Source: Lolium rigidum
Taxonomy: Eukaryota; Streptophyta; Magnoliopsida; Poales; Poaceae
DNA length: 64,000 nucleotides
Reading direction: 5' to 3'
Assembly (NCBI RefSeq): GCF_022539505.1
Contig: NW_025901037.1
Span: forward strand, 20,511 to 84,510
Part shown: piece by piece, positions 13,501 through 24,200 of the stretch
Layout: the number at the start of each line of letters is the position of its first letter
Numbering within the stretch: the first letter of the stretch is position 1
The notes under the pieces: generated by a model
What the model was told of the DNA's origin: nothing
The model's database searches: none
The model's input: only the letters and a program-made list of their open reading frames with translations
Position numbers and translations under genes: made by a program

Positions 13501-14970
13501 AAAAAAATTAAAGGTTAAGATGAAAGGGTGAACTGAGGCTGAGTTTGTGGCTAAAGTTTAGATTTTTTGGGATTTTTTTTTCTCGCATTGCAACACACGA
13601 CTTAAGGTGTTTCCAGTAGCAAGTTTTGAAGCGCAATTGCAATATGATGTGAGTGTGATTAAGATAGACGAAATAGTTTGACATGAACATGTATAAGAAG
13701 ATGTGTTTCCGCTAATCATTCGAATTCAATAATAATATTTAATTTTTTCTTTTCTAAAACACATGGGCTGTAACGTGGTCTACCGTAGCAACGATTGTGA
13801 TGTCTTGTAAAAGCTGAAACAAGAATAACACAATGATGTATCAAGTACACTCACATAAACTTCCCGGGACTCTGGGTTAGACCATGTTCCATTCTTCGTG
13901 TGTGTGAGTTCCCATAGAGCAACACAATCCGGCTCTTCTCCAGCTTTCCAAGTTTCTCTGCAAGTAATATGACAATGAGAAACTTCAAACATGAAACCAT
14001 AGCTACCATCGAGGCATACATATTTAGTTAGGCTCATACCTTCTCAAAACTTAGTTGGGCGTACGATTTTGATCCAACTCTATGTTTTGTTTTCTGTTTC
14101 TTGCGATTATCGGAGTTCAGTTGGCTGCGTGCCTATCCATTCATTGAAACCAAATATAAACAGCCAAACAACACACTTCATGTAAACACACAGTGCACAC
14201 AAACAGTGAGATTAGAGATAACCTGGAATTTTTCATCATTGCCGAAGTAGTTGATCATCCATTCCCACTCTTCTGGTTCTAAGTCTTCCGGAACATTAGC
14301 CAATCTAGCATCATCTGTTTTGAATGCCTTGTAAGTGGAGCTTAGAGTTGATCGCCAGCCTCTATATCGCTCTTGCGCAATTCTGAGAATTTTCTCTTCA
14401 GTTTCCGGTGTATCTTCTAGGTCCCATCTGTCCTGTAAAACATAGACAACTGAATATAAATAAGTGGTGCATTGGCGATGATAAAATAAGATAACAAACA
14501 TGAAAAAGGTTGTACGCACTATCACATCTGCGACAATGAGTCGATGCACACTTGGGTGAATGTCGGACCACCTCCTCACCCCAATGAGTGGTACCTTCCT
14601 TTTCATTATCACTACCACGTCATCCTTGAATGAGCGATAGTTCATTCCTATCGTACCACCCAACGTTTCAGAAAATGTAATATTTAGCTTCGCAGATCCG
14701 TTGGCAAAACGCTTCTGAGCTGCTTTAACACCTTTTACAACACCTCGTCCTTTCTTCTTCTTCTGTCCATCTGCTTCTACAACCCAAATCATAGAAAAAA
14801 GTATCGCATGACTTGGTTATTAGATTGTGTCAGATCGGAGGACCCAGATTAGAAGGAGAGAAAGTACCATCCTCGTAGTTGCGCACGATAGCGGCGAGCA
14901 TGGGATGGCCATTCATCCAGGGCACACATGTCATTAGCTGACACTGGAGTGTCGGATTGTCCTTGAGTAC
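10540..14970 (-). pseudogene. Transposase_24 (Ptta/En/Spm, TnpA-like) gene, five or more exons
   Basis: The gene encodes the second protein class of plant CACTA elements, thought to bind the subterminal repeats. Exons in transcription order are about 14970-14868 (PWMNGHPMLAA), 14776-14521 (with FANGSAKLNITF and GMNYRSFKDD), 14432-14223 (DRWDLEDTPETEEK to EEWEWMINYFG), 14130-14041 (KHRVGSKSYAQ), 13957-13855 (ETWKAGEEPDC, ELTHTKNGTW) and 11018-10540 (coiled-coil C-terminus ending QRMGNQQ). The W-D-L, Y..W and GSKS.A patterns and the LTHTK.GTW block are typical of Pfam Transposase_24. The listed junctions have GT-AG splice signals. A further exon near 15060-15150 is possible. The last exon has a frame break near 10700, and the fifth intron holds a 2.7-kb insertion, so I treat the copy as probably defective. 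It is transcribed divergently from the TNP2 gene. Confidence 0.75.
11066..13839. repeat. 2.7-kb insertion bounded by a perfect 32-bp direct repeat
   Basis: The same 32 bp occur at 11066-11097 and 13808-13839, both inside one intron of the minus-strand Transposase_24 gene. Removing one repeat and the DNA between them leaves a compact intron of roughly 100 bp with the same splice sites. The inserted DNA has no recognisable gene and no terminal inverted repeat, and includes a short AC microsatellite near 12255. Confidence 0.7.
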
Positions 14971-15426
14971 CTGTACAAGATTTAGCAATATTGAAGATTT
15001 ACCAATTTAACCCATACAAGGATTTTATGCATTATAGCAAATGCTAGGGACAGCTTAAGTGAGATAAACAGTTTACCAGATCTGGGTTGTCCACCGTTGT
15101 TTTTGTATTCGGTTATACTTTCCGTCCTTGTTAAGACAACAGAGCCTTTCCTTACTGCACACAAAAACAATAAAAGGACATAGCATTAACAAACCATATT
15201 TGATGTGCACCATTCGGATAGGTGATCAAGAAGTAAATATGGTGTGTACCAGCAGACATCCACCGTTGAACTCATCCTTATGCCCTTGTGTAGGTACGAT
15301 CAGAAATTGAGTCATATTCGAAGAAAAAAACACAAAACGAAAGCAGGCATACTTTAGCACTTCAATATCTTGGAAACAATCTCTTAAACACAAGTACAAG
15401 AAGCCAAACATGCATAAATGTTACAG

Positions 15427-15722
15427 CAAAAAGCACTACGGGGGTCCTGTATTTCTTTGGTAATTGCCCAGTGTCGTGGACATCTCAGAAGCAAAGAATT
15501 GTCGCTATATCCTCGTGTGAAGCGAGTATGTGGCTGCTACAGACTGCTTCGTGTCGTGGGATATGGCTAAGCAGGTTAATTGGTGAGCTACTTGGTCATG
15601 AGGCTGAAAAATCAGTATCGAAGATTGATAATCAGTCTACTATCGCATTGTGCAAAAACCCCGTCTTTCACGAATCCACGAATTCGCGTTGTGTTCGGAC
15701 CTGTGATCTAACAATTTGTTGA
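15427..15722 (+). pseudogene. Ty1/copia RNase H fragment
   Basis: One frame runs through the C-terminal RNase H of a copia polyprotein. It reads AKSTTGVLYFFGN, then TSQKQRIVAISSCEA, then GIWLSRLIGELLG and VSKIDNQSTIALCKNPVFHE. The usual E-Y after SSCEA is changed to S-M. The match stops abruptly at about 15700 in a Cys-Arg-rich tail unlike copia. No LTRs, reverse transcriptase or integrase lie nearby, so this is a fragment carried inside CACTA-B. Confidence 0.85.
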
Positions 15723-16754
15723 GATGGGTTGCAATAGAACTAATGCAAATCCAGTAAGAAGGGAAGAAGCAATCCAGTAAGAAGTTCACTCAGTTGAAAT
15801 TAATATTGTATGAATTAGGATTAGCTAAATTTGAACATCAGTATATAATGTGTTATTCAAACATTAGACAAGAAACAAGTTAGATGTTATAAAAGTGCAT
15901 AACCGCATACAACCTAGTACAAATAAAACAAGTGTCATATACTACAGTGCAACATCTAAAGCTGGGCATGGCTATCATAGCACCAAAACGCAGCCACCAT
16001 AACAAGCAAGTTACGTAAAAAGGCTCCTGAACAGAATCGGGCGAACAAAAGCATTTCGGGCATCTCATGGAAGCTGATTTGTAGATATAAGCGTAAGAGA
16101 TGATTTCTAGATATAAGACGATTTTGTCTTCTCTCCTCATTATTTAATTATGCACCACATAGGATAAAGAGTATGATATTTGTAATGTGTAATAACATCA
16201 ATAACAATGTGGAGCATTTGTAAAGACCTTAAAAGGCAATTGGTAGTTGTATATCTGTCATATATAGTCAATCAAACATGCTCAGGAGTAAGTACCAATA
16301 TTTTTTATTAGAAATACTTTTTCTTGCCTGTGCAACAATGACTTACTGGAACACTTAGCACATAAATTATTCCATACAAAAGTACTATACTTTCTCCGGT
16401 TTAAAATAATTGCGAAAATAGATGTATCTAGGGCAGAAGTACATCCATTTTTAAACAATTACTGTATTTTAAACCGGAAAACATAGAAAGTTATCTGGTG
16501 AATCCTATAACTGACGAATCTGGTGAAGAAAAGCATTTGGAACATTCAGGCAGTGACATGGAAAACATAGAAAGTTATTGCATCACCTTATGAGAACCTG
16601 GTTTGCATCCACTCAAGGGTGCAGCAAACTGCCTACCAATCTATTATTATTAAGCACAAAAATGAAGATGATATCCATCTAAAAATTGCAGAGGTTCGTG
16701 CAGCTAACTCTATCAGATTTGTTGAGATGGGTTGCAATAGAACTAATGCAAATC
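15714..16754. repeat. Perfect 38-bp direct repeat flanking about 965 bp
   Basis: The 38 bp at 15714-15751 recur exactly at 16717-16754. The first copy abuts the copia fragment and the second abuts the LRR fragment. The DNA between has no recognisable gene apart from the small MITE at 16386. The repeat is far longer than any normal transposon target duplication. Confidence 0.75.
16386..16492. mobile_element. Stowaway-like MITE
   Basis: About 105 bp with imperfect terminal inverted repeats: TTTCTCCGGTTTAAAATA on the left faces TATTTTAAACCGGAAAA on the right. An ATGTATCTAGGG stretch of the kind common in grass Stowaway elements lies inside. It has no coding capacity. Confidence 0.6.
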
Positions 16755-16759
16755 AGGAT

Positions 16760-17190
16760 GTACTGTATTGGCCTACACGCTACCTTCCCCACCCTCAAGA
16801 ACGCCTCGCCGGCACGCTCCCGCTTACCTTCCCCACCCCCACCGCCCGCCCTCCAGGACCTCAGCCTGCACGGGCGGCTGAACGCCTGCACGGGCGGATC
16901 AACGCCTCAACGCCTCGACGACAATCCGCGCCTCAACGCCTCCACGGGCGGCTGGCGCATCCCGCCCGCCCTCCCCACCTCCGCCACCCAGCTCCGCGTC
17001 CTCCGCCTCGACAACTGCAGCCTCGTCGGCCCCATCCCACTCTCCCTCGGCGCCATGTCCGGGCTCCAGGGCATCATGCCGCGGGAGGTGGGAACTTCGC
17101 TCAATCGCTCGATGCAGGGGAAGAATACGGCCGCGGGGGATGCAGGGGAAGAATACGGCCGTCGGTGGTTCTGGATGCAGGGGAAGTGAA
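16760..17190 (+). pseudogene. Captured LRR receptor-like protein fragment
   Basis: A GC-rich block inside the AT-rich CACTA-B. One frame contains LQDLSLHGRLNAC and further on LRVLRLDNCSLVGPIP followed by LSLGAMSGLQ, a clear plant extracellular leucine-rich repeat (LxxLxLxxCxLxGxIPxxLGxMxxLQ). No signal peptide, transmembrane segment or kinase domain is present. The frame ends in low-complexity sequence built from a repeated ATGCAGGGGAAGAATACGGC motif. Base composition changes sharply at both edges, as expected for a host gene piece picked up by the transposon. Confidence 0.75.
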
Positions 17191-17879
17191 TTACCGTCCG
17201 TGTTTTCCTGTGTTGACGCCGTGAGGAGAAGCTGGGAAGAGACCTCAGATCCAATCGGGCGAGCTGACGCCGTGATTTATAATCGATAGTTACGGGTAGT
17301 TTAGCGGGAAGGGGAAGGTTAAATATAGGCTATTTTGGTGGGAACAAATTTTTTTATAAGGAAAGTAATTAGGGGGCTTAGCGGGAGGTTGGAAAATATT
17401 GGCGCAAACTACTGTAGTAGCTAAATTAGGTGGCGGGAAACTAATTCGTTTTGGAGGGAATGTTTAGAATAATGAAATAAATTGGAAAAAAAAATGTCAT
17501 GGACCACGCGACCTCGACGGCGGTTGCGAGATGCAGCTCGCATCCTGGCCGCCCATCCGCCCGTTCTGCAGATGGACTGAACACGGCGACCTCGACGCTG
17601 GCGGCTGACCTGCTGCTTCGCCTTCAACCACCATGGGTTGCTGCTCGTCGAGCGGCTGCTGGCGATTTGGTCTTATGCACGGGGGTATATTCATATTACC
17701 GCGCGCCGGCGAACGCGAAGGTGCCGGGGATAACCCCTTACCACCGGCGAGGTGATCGCCGGCGAACGCGAATGCGCCATCGATAGCCCAAATCCATGCG
17801 CCGACGGTAAGGATTTTTGTACTACTGTCTCTCTTCCTCCATCGCTGCCGCGCGGTTCTGGCGATGCGACGGTCCATCT
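17191..17879. other. No gene recognised
   Basis: An AT-rich portion (to about 17490) followed by GC-rich DNA. The GC-rich part has short overlapping open frames on both strands, none with a conserved domain that I recognise. It leads into the tandem repeat at 17880. Confidence 0.4.
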
Positions 17880-19040
17880 ATGCCGGTCCAGATGGGCGAT
17901 GCGACGGTCCATCTATGCCATTCCATATATAACGGTTTGTATCGAGAAGTATTTGTACATACACAAGGGGTCATCATGTTGATCATGGAACCAAAATGAA
18001 ATGCCGCCACATATGTCGACACTTTCCAACTTGAAAAACCCTAGGTGTACTTGATGTAGGGTAATGGAGGTGATGTGGGGGGAGGGGTGCTACGCTCATT
18101 GACAGAAACATAATGGCACCTTCACTTTGAGGCTACTATAGGTCATAGTGTTGCCTTGAAATATGATTGTAGATGGGAGATGGTACCGTCGATCTATGTC
18201 GGTCTATGTCAGTTCGGATGGGCGATGCAACGGTCGATCTATGCCATTCCAGATATAACAGTATGTATCGAGAAGCATCTGTACATACACAAGGGGTCAT
18301 CGTGCTGCTCATAGAACCAATATCAAATGCCGCCACATATGGTGACACTTTCCAACTTGGAAAACCCTAGGTGTACTTGATGCAGGGTAATGGAGGTGAT
18401 GTGGGGGGGGGGCTAGGCTCATTGAAAGAAACATAATGGCACCCTCACTTTGAGGCTTCTAGGTCATAGTATGGCCTTGAAATATGATTGTAGATGGGCG
18501 ATGGTATGGTCGATCTATGTCAGTCCAGATGGGCGATGCGATGGTCCATCTATGCCATTCCAGATATAACGGTTGGTATCGAGAAGCAGCTTGTGCATGC
18601 AAAAGGGGTCGTCGTGTTGATCATAGAACCAAAATCAAATGTCGCTACATATGTCGACACTTTCCAACTTGGAAACCCTAGGTATTTGATGCAGGGTAAT
18701 GGAGGTGATGTGGGGGAGGGGGCTACGCTCATTGGCAGAAACATAATGGCACCTTCACTTTGAGGCTACTAGAGGTCATAGTGTTGCCTTCAAATATGAT
18801 TGTAGATGGGAGATGGTACCGTCGATCTATGTCGATCCGTATGGGCGATGTGACGGTCGATCTATGCCATTCCGGATATAACGGTATGTATCGAGAAGCA
18901 GTTGTACATACACAAGGGGTCGTCGTGCCGATCATAGAACTAAAATCAAATGCCGCCACATATGGCGACACTTTCCAACTTGGAAAACCCTAGGTGTATT
19001 TGACGCAGGGTAATGGAGGTGATGTGGGGGCTACACTCAT
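17880..19040. repeat. Tandem repeat, unit about 310-325 bp, nearly four copies
   Basis: The landmark CGACACTTTCCAACTTG and its variants recur near 18018, 18343, 18656 and 18967, a spacing of about 310-325 bp. Each unit also carries GATGGGCGATGCGACGGTC, a CATACACAAGGGGTC segment and AGAAACATAATGGCACC. The last copy is broken at about 19040, where the AP2-bearing segment begins. Small open frames repeat with the unit and are not genes. Confidence 0.85.
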
Positions 19041-19044
19041 TAAG

Positions 19045-19860
19045 GAAGTTCGATGGTACATCGACATTTATTTGAAACTACCCTAATCTACTCCGAGTCC
19101 CGCCGAAGTCCGAAGAGTTGGTGGTGTCGGACACCGGAGTGGATGTCCACTCGAAGGAGGAGGATGAGAGGAGGAGAGGACGATCGTGACCCGGCGCCGT
19201 TTTTCTTCTCCTCCACCTTCCTCGCGGCCTTCTCCACCCTCTCCGCCTTCCTCGTCGCCGACGCCGCCTGGCTCTGCTCGCGGTCCGCCTTCTTCTTCTC
19301 CACCGCCGCTTGCTCTTTGATGGAGCCGTTGCTGCTCACGCGTGACGGCCGACGACGGCGGGGCGAGCGCCGGCGCCCGCTCCCGCGTCCACACATCGTC
19401 GAAGTTCATTGTGCGGCGGGAGCGGCCGAGGCGCAAGGCGATGACATCGTAGGCGCGCGCCGCCTCGTGCGCCGCCTCGAACGTGCCAAGGCGGATGCGC
19501 TCCTCGCCGGAGCGGATCTCTGCGTCGAAGTGGCTGCTTGGCCGCGGTAGCTGGAGGAGGAGCGACAGCAGGGAGGCATCGTGTCGGCGGAGGCGGAGCG
19601 GGGAGACGTGGGAGGCAGAGGTGGAGAGACACACGGGCGGCTGAAGTTTCCGCGAGGTTGGCTTGCGCGCACGTGGCGTTTATAGCATGCGCGGCAGCCT
19701 AAGAGGCAAGTTTCCCGGCGGGATAGCGCAAAAATCGCGGACGCGACAAAGTTTTTAGCGCGCGGCTTTTTCGCGTGTCCGTTTGCGATTCGCGCGGGTT
19801 CCCGCGCGCTAAACTGGCGGTTTTTTTTGCGCGCGTTTTTACTGTTGGAGATGCTATTAC
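19045..19860. mobile_element. Likely small non-autonomous element carrying an AP2/ERF fragment
   Basis: The right edge reads GTTGGAGATGC then TATTA, the inverse of the GGGCATCTCCAAC-type terminus also seen near 33806, 35839 and 37017. The left edge breaks into the 310-bp tandem repeat, but no clean matching terminus is visible there. Composition is very GC- and CpG-rich. The element assignment is an inference from one good end and the captured gene inside. Confidence 0.4.
19083..19670 (-). pseudogene. AP2/ERF-domain gene fragment
   Basis: The minus strand reads SSSYRGQ, then after a frame change AEIRSGEERIRLGTFEAAHE, AARAYD and RRTMNFDDVWTRE. This is the middle and C-terminal half of an AP2/ERF DNA-binding domain (YRGxR..., AEIR, xLGTFxxAxxAARAYD, xNF). 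The domain's N-terminal strands are out of frame and degraded. The tail is low-complexity Glu/Gly/Arg-rich sequence in shifting frames. Similar 'RSGEERIRLGTF' AP2 fragments are, to my knowledge, multicopy in Triticeae genomes. A short TATA-like TTTATAGC lies upstream near 19680. Confidence 0.75.
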
Positions 19861-20016
19861 CCGAGTAGGTGAAAATACACTTATGGCTTGACGCCCTGTC
19901 TCCCTTTATTCAGATTGATATATGCGACCGGACCCCTGTTCTCTTTCTTCTCTTTCTATTCCCCTTTGTGTACAGTACCAAATCGCACCGCAGTCTCCGT
20001 CGCCAGAGGACAGAAG

Positions 20017-20972
20017 ATGGAGATCCAGGAAGTGATAGTACTCTTTGATAGCGACGATGAGGAAGCTTCTTGTTCATGTAAGCCGTCGCCACAATTTGTG
20101 TCCTATTTTCATCCAGTTGACCTACGTCCCACAAATAATACTTCCCCTTGATGTAGCATGTAAGGAAAAACACGCTGCCGCCGCCGCCGCATTTTGGAAG
20201 AAATCAGAGAAGAAGAAGGTTCCAGACGACGCCGCTCGCTGGTCCAGGAAGCGCCGCCTTGCCGGCTCCGCTGGCGGATCGAAGGCCCGCCAAGACGCCG
20301 TCCCCGGTGGCGGCTTCACGAAGCGCCGCCGTGCCGTAGGTCGCAGTTCGAGCCACGACGCTGTCGCCGCAAGCGGATCGAGGAAGCGCGAAGACACCGT
20401 CGCCGCTGGCGGGTCGAGGAAGCGTCGTCATGCCGCCTCCGCTGCCGGATCGACACATCGCAAAGACGCCGACGCTATTGGCGGGTCCTGGAAGCGTCGC
20501 CATGCCGTCTCTGCGGGCGGATCGAAGAATCGCGGAGACGCCGCAGTCGGATCGAGGAAGGTCTGATCTCTAATCTTTACTCTCACAGTACATAATAGGT
20601 TCCACTTGTGTTCATGTTTTCCATCACCAGGTTGGCGGGTGGGTAGTGCTTGGTTCATAATGCTTCGCTGTGGCAACCACCCGCACAGCTGTTTCAGGGA
20701 TTTCCATGTGTTGATGCTCGTGTTAAAAGTGATTCTTTATGATTATCCCTGTGGACTTGCAGAGGGAGCATTCTCTTGCCATCGCCGCTGGAGGATCGAG
20801 AAACTGGCAAGACGGCCTCGTCGCTGGCGGGTCGAGGAAGCGCCGTCACAGATCGGGTAACCGGCAAGATGGCATCGTCGCTGGAGGGTCGAGGATGCGC
20901 CGTCACGGATCGGGAAACCGGCAAGACGCCGTCGCAGCTATCGGTTTGAGGAAGCGCATTCGCAAGGCCTGA
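20017..20972 (+). CDS. Small basic repeat protein with a SIM-like N-terminus (three exons, 224 aa)
   Basis: Not a family I recognise. Splicing 20017-20077, 20157-20560 and 20763-20972 with GT-AG boundaries gives one uninterrupted frame of 225 codons including the stop. The N-terminus MEIQEVIVLFDSDDEE has the pattern of a SUMO-interacting motif: a short hydrophobic run followed by Ser and acidic residues. The rest is about twelve imperfect 12-14-residue repeats around GGSRKRRH, with many Lys/Arg clusters that would act as nuclear localisation and nucleic-acid-binding signals, ending LRKRIRKA. The gene lies just upstream of the TNP2 transposase, on the same strand and inside CACTA-B. The open frame across three exons argues for coding, but the repeats could be a slipped low-complexity sequence. 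Confidence 0.55.
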
Positions 20973-21217
20973 TCTCTGAACTGTCCTCGTATTTTGTAAA
21001 TCTTATGTTATCTTGAAGAATTTCCTTTTATTTGATTTGAAACTTCTGTCTTTTTTACTGTCTGAAACCTAACATTATTCAGATTCAGAATTCTTAACCA
21101 AGTTAATGCAATACAAAAGTTGCCGTTGTTGACAGAGAAGTGCTACAGCAATAAATTAGATATACTTGATAGTTTTTATGAATAATATTCTCACGCATTC
21201 CTTCAACATAACCACAG

Positions 21218-24200
21218 TATGCTCGTCCAAATTCAACTGCCCCATGCCCATGTAGGAAATGTCTGAATAATGCTCGGAGAAAAAAGAGGGATGTTCATAG
21301 TCACTTGCTGTACAATGGTATGGATCCGGCCTACACTAATTGGATATACCATGGTGAGCAACCAGATGAGGGCAACATTTCTGATGATTCTGATGATGAA
21401 GACGCTGTAGACGATGGTGCTGGGTTGTGTGACATGCTCAATACTCTCATTAGGGGCACCAACATGGGAAGCAATGCAGATCATGATGAAGGTGCAGGAG
21501 ACATTCATGTGGATGATTCCGGCAGTGAAGGAACGAACCAGGAGCCAAATGCAACAGCCAAGGTATTCTTCGAGCTATTGAAAGAGGCAAAAAAAGAGTT
21601 GTACCCAGGTTGCGAGGATGCCACAAAGCTATCTTTCATTGTGAAGCTTTACCAAATCAAGTGCGTGACTGGGATGACCAACAGAGCATGCGACTTGATT
21701 CTCCAGATGTTCACGCAGATGCTGCCAAAGGGTCACTGCATTCCTACTAATCTCGCAAAAGTAAGGAAGGTGATCCGCGATCTTGGGCTTGACTACAAGA
21801 AGATACACGCATGCGTTAATGATTGCGTGCTATTCCGTGGTGAGCATGCTAATGCAGAAGAATGCCCTGTCTGTCATGCTTCACGATGGAAATCTACTAC
21901 TACAACTGACGAAGACAATGTATCAAGACATAAGAAGCCAGTGCCACAGAAAGTTTTATGGTATTTCCCACTGATTCCAAGACTGCAAAGGCTGTATATG
22001 ACAGAAGCTATGTCATCGCATATGAAATGGCATCATGAGGGTCGTCTGGATGATGGCGTAATGAGGCACCCTGCAGATTCGAAGGCGTGGAAGCATGTTG
22101 ATAAGAAATATCATAAGAAGTTCTCAAAAGATGCTCGCAGTGTTCGACTTGGCCTTGCTTCGGATGGATTCAACCCCTTTGGGCTCATGAGTATATCACA
22201 CACTACATGGCCTGTCATTCTTATCCCTTATAACTTGCCACCCTGGATGTGTATGAAACAACAAAATTGGATCATGTCAATGATTATTCCAGGGCCAAAG
22301 TCAGCAGGAAATAACATAGATGTGTACTTGCAGCCTTTGGTGGATGAACTGAATGTTCTATGGGAGGATGGTGCTTACACATATGATGCTGCAACCAAAG
22401 AAAATTTCAGGCTGTATGCATGCTTGTTGTGGACCATCAATGACTACCCAGCTTTCGCAATGCTGAGTGGTTGGAGCACAAAAGGAAAGCTAGCATGCCC
22501 TTATTGCCACAGACATACAGATTTCCTATGGCTCAAGTATGGTCGAAAGCATTGCTACATGGGACACCGACGTTTTCTCCGCAGGAACCATAAATGGCGT
22601 CGAAACAAGTGTTTGTTCAACAACAAAACAGATGATAGGGAAGCTCCGGTACCACTTACAGGTGAAGAAGTTGTACAACAGCTTGATAGCATTCAGCATG
22701 CACCATTTGGGCGATCAAATAAGAGAAAGCGACCGGAAACTAATAGCTGGCATAACTGGCGGAAGAAAAGTGTATTTTTCCAACTCCCATATTGGAAGCA
22801 CTTGCTGGTTAGGCACAATTTGGATGTTATGCACATCGAGAAGAACATCTGCGATGCAGCGTTCTTGGGACTTTGCTTGAGATGGATGGGAAATCAAAGG
22901 ATGGTGTGAAGGCTCGTCTTGATTTGGAGTACTTGAAAATTAGGAAGGACCAGCATCCAAAGCCCGGTAAGAACAAGTATGAAATAAAGAAAGGTTGCTA
23001 TGCTTTAAAAAAGGAAGAGAAGATATTGCTCCTCAAATTTTTGCAGAGCATTAAGATGCCCGATGGATATGCTTCACACATTAAACGATGTGTGGTCCTC
23101 GATCGATGCAAGATTACTCGGACTCAAAACTCATGACTCGTCATGTTATATTTCGAAACTTCTTCCTATTGCATTGCGCAAGCTTCTCGCGAGAGAATGT
23201 TCTTAACCCATTGCTTCAACCGAGTAAATTCTTTTCTGATTTATGCTCCAAGGAGTTAAAGGATGAGGATTTGGTGAAGTTGAGCGAAACAATCCTGAAA
23301 CTCTATGCCAGCTCGAGATGATCTTTCCACCTGCATTCTTTGATATTATGATGCATCTGCCAATTCATCTCGCTGAAGAGGCACGATTGGGAGGGCCTGT
23401 CTTGTACAGATGGATGTATCCAATTGAGCGATACTTGCGTACGCTGAAAGGGTATGTGCGTAACAAGGCTCACCCAGAGGGTTCTATTGCAGAGGGGTAC
23501 ATACTCGAAGAGTGCATGACTTTTTGCAGTCGATTCGTTGATGGCATGCCTACAAAGATAAGTCAGTCCGAACGCCATGAAGATGGACGTGCAGATCAAC
23601 CACCAACAGGGATTACCATAATGAGTACAGTTGATTACTCCAAGAAAGGTTTTGCTCTTGAACAACTATCTTTGGCTGAGGTTAATGACATGAGGCATTT
23701 CATACTAACAAACTGCGGGGACACCGTGAAATGGGCTAAGTAAGGATATAGCTATGTATTTATATTATATCATTCTTATGTGCATTAATAATGTCGTGTT
23801 GAACTAACTATCATTTCTCTTTGTAGGGAACATCTCGAGGAGCTGAAAAGGAACAATTCTCGTAATCCTGATAAGCAACACAGGCAAGAGTTTGTTGGCT
23901 GGTTTGAGAGAAGGGTAAGTTACGATCACATTTTCACTTATGTTCGTAGTAATGACGTACCAGCGATGCACATTTCACTGACATGTACACTATTCCATGA
24001 AACAGATCACTGAACTCCACAAGGATGGGAAGGTCCACAAGGATGGGAAGGTCAGCAATCTTATTTATGCACTAGCCAAAGGACCTGACCACCTAGCTCG
24101 TGTTTACAACCGTACAGTTCTGAATGGATACTTCTTTCGAAATTCCTACATAGAGCAGGACTTGAGTACCCAAAATAGTGGCGTCGTAGTCAAGGGCGAT

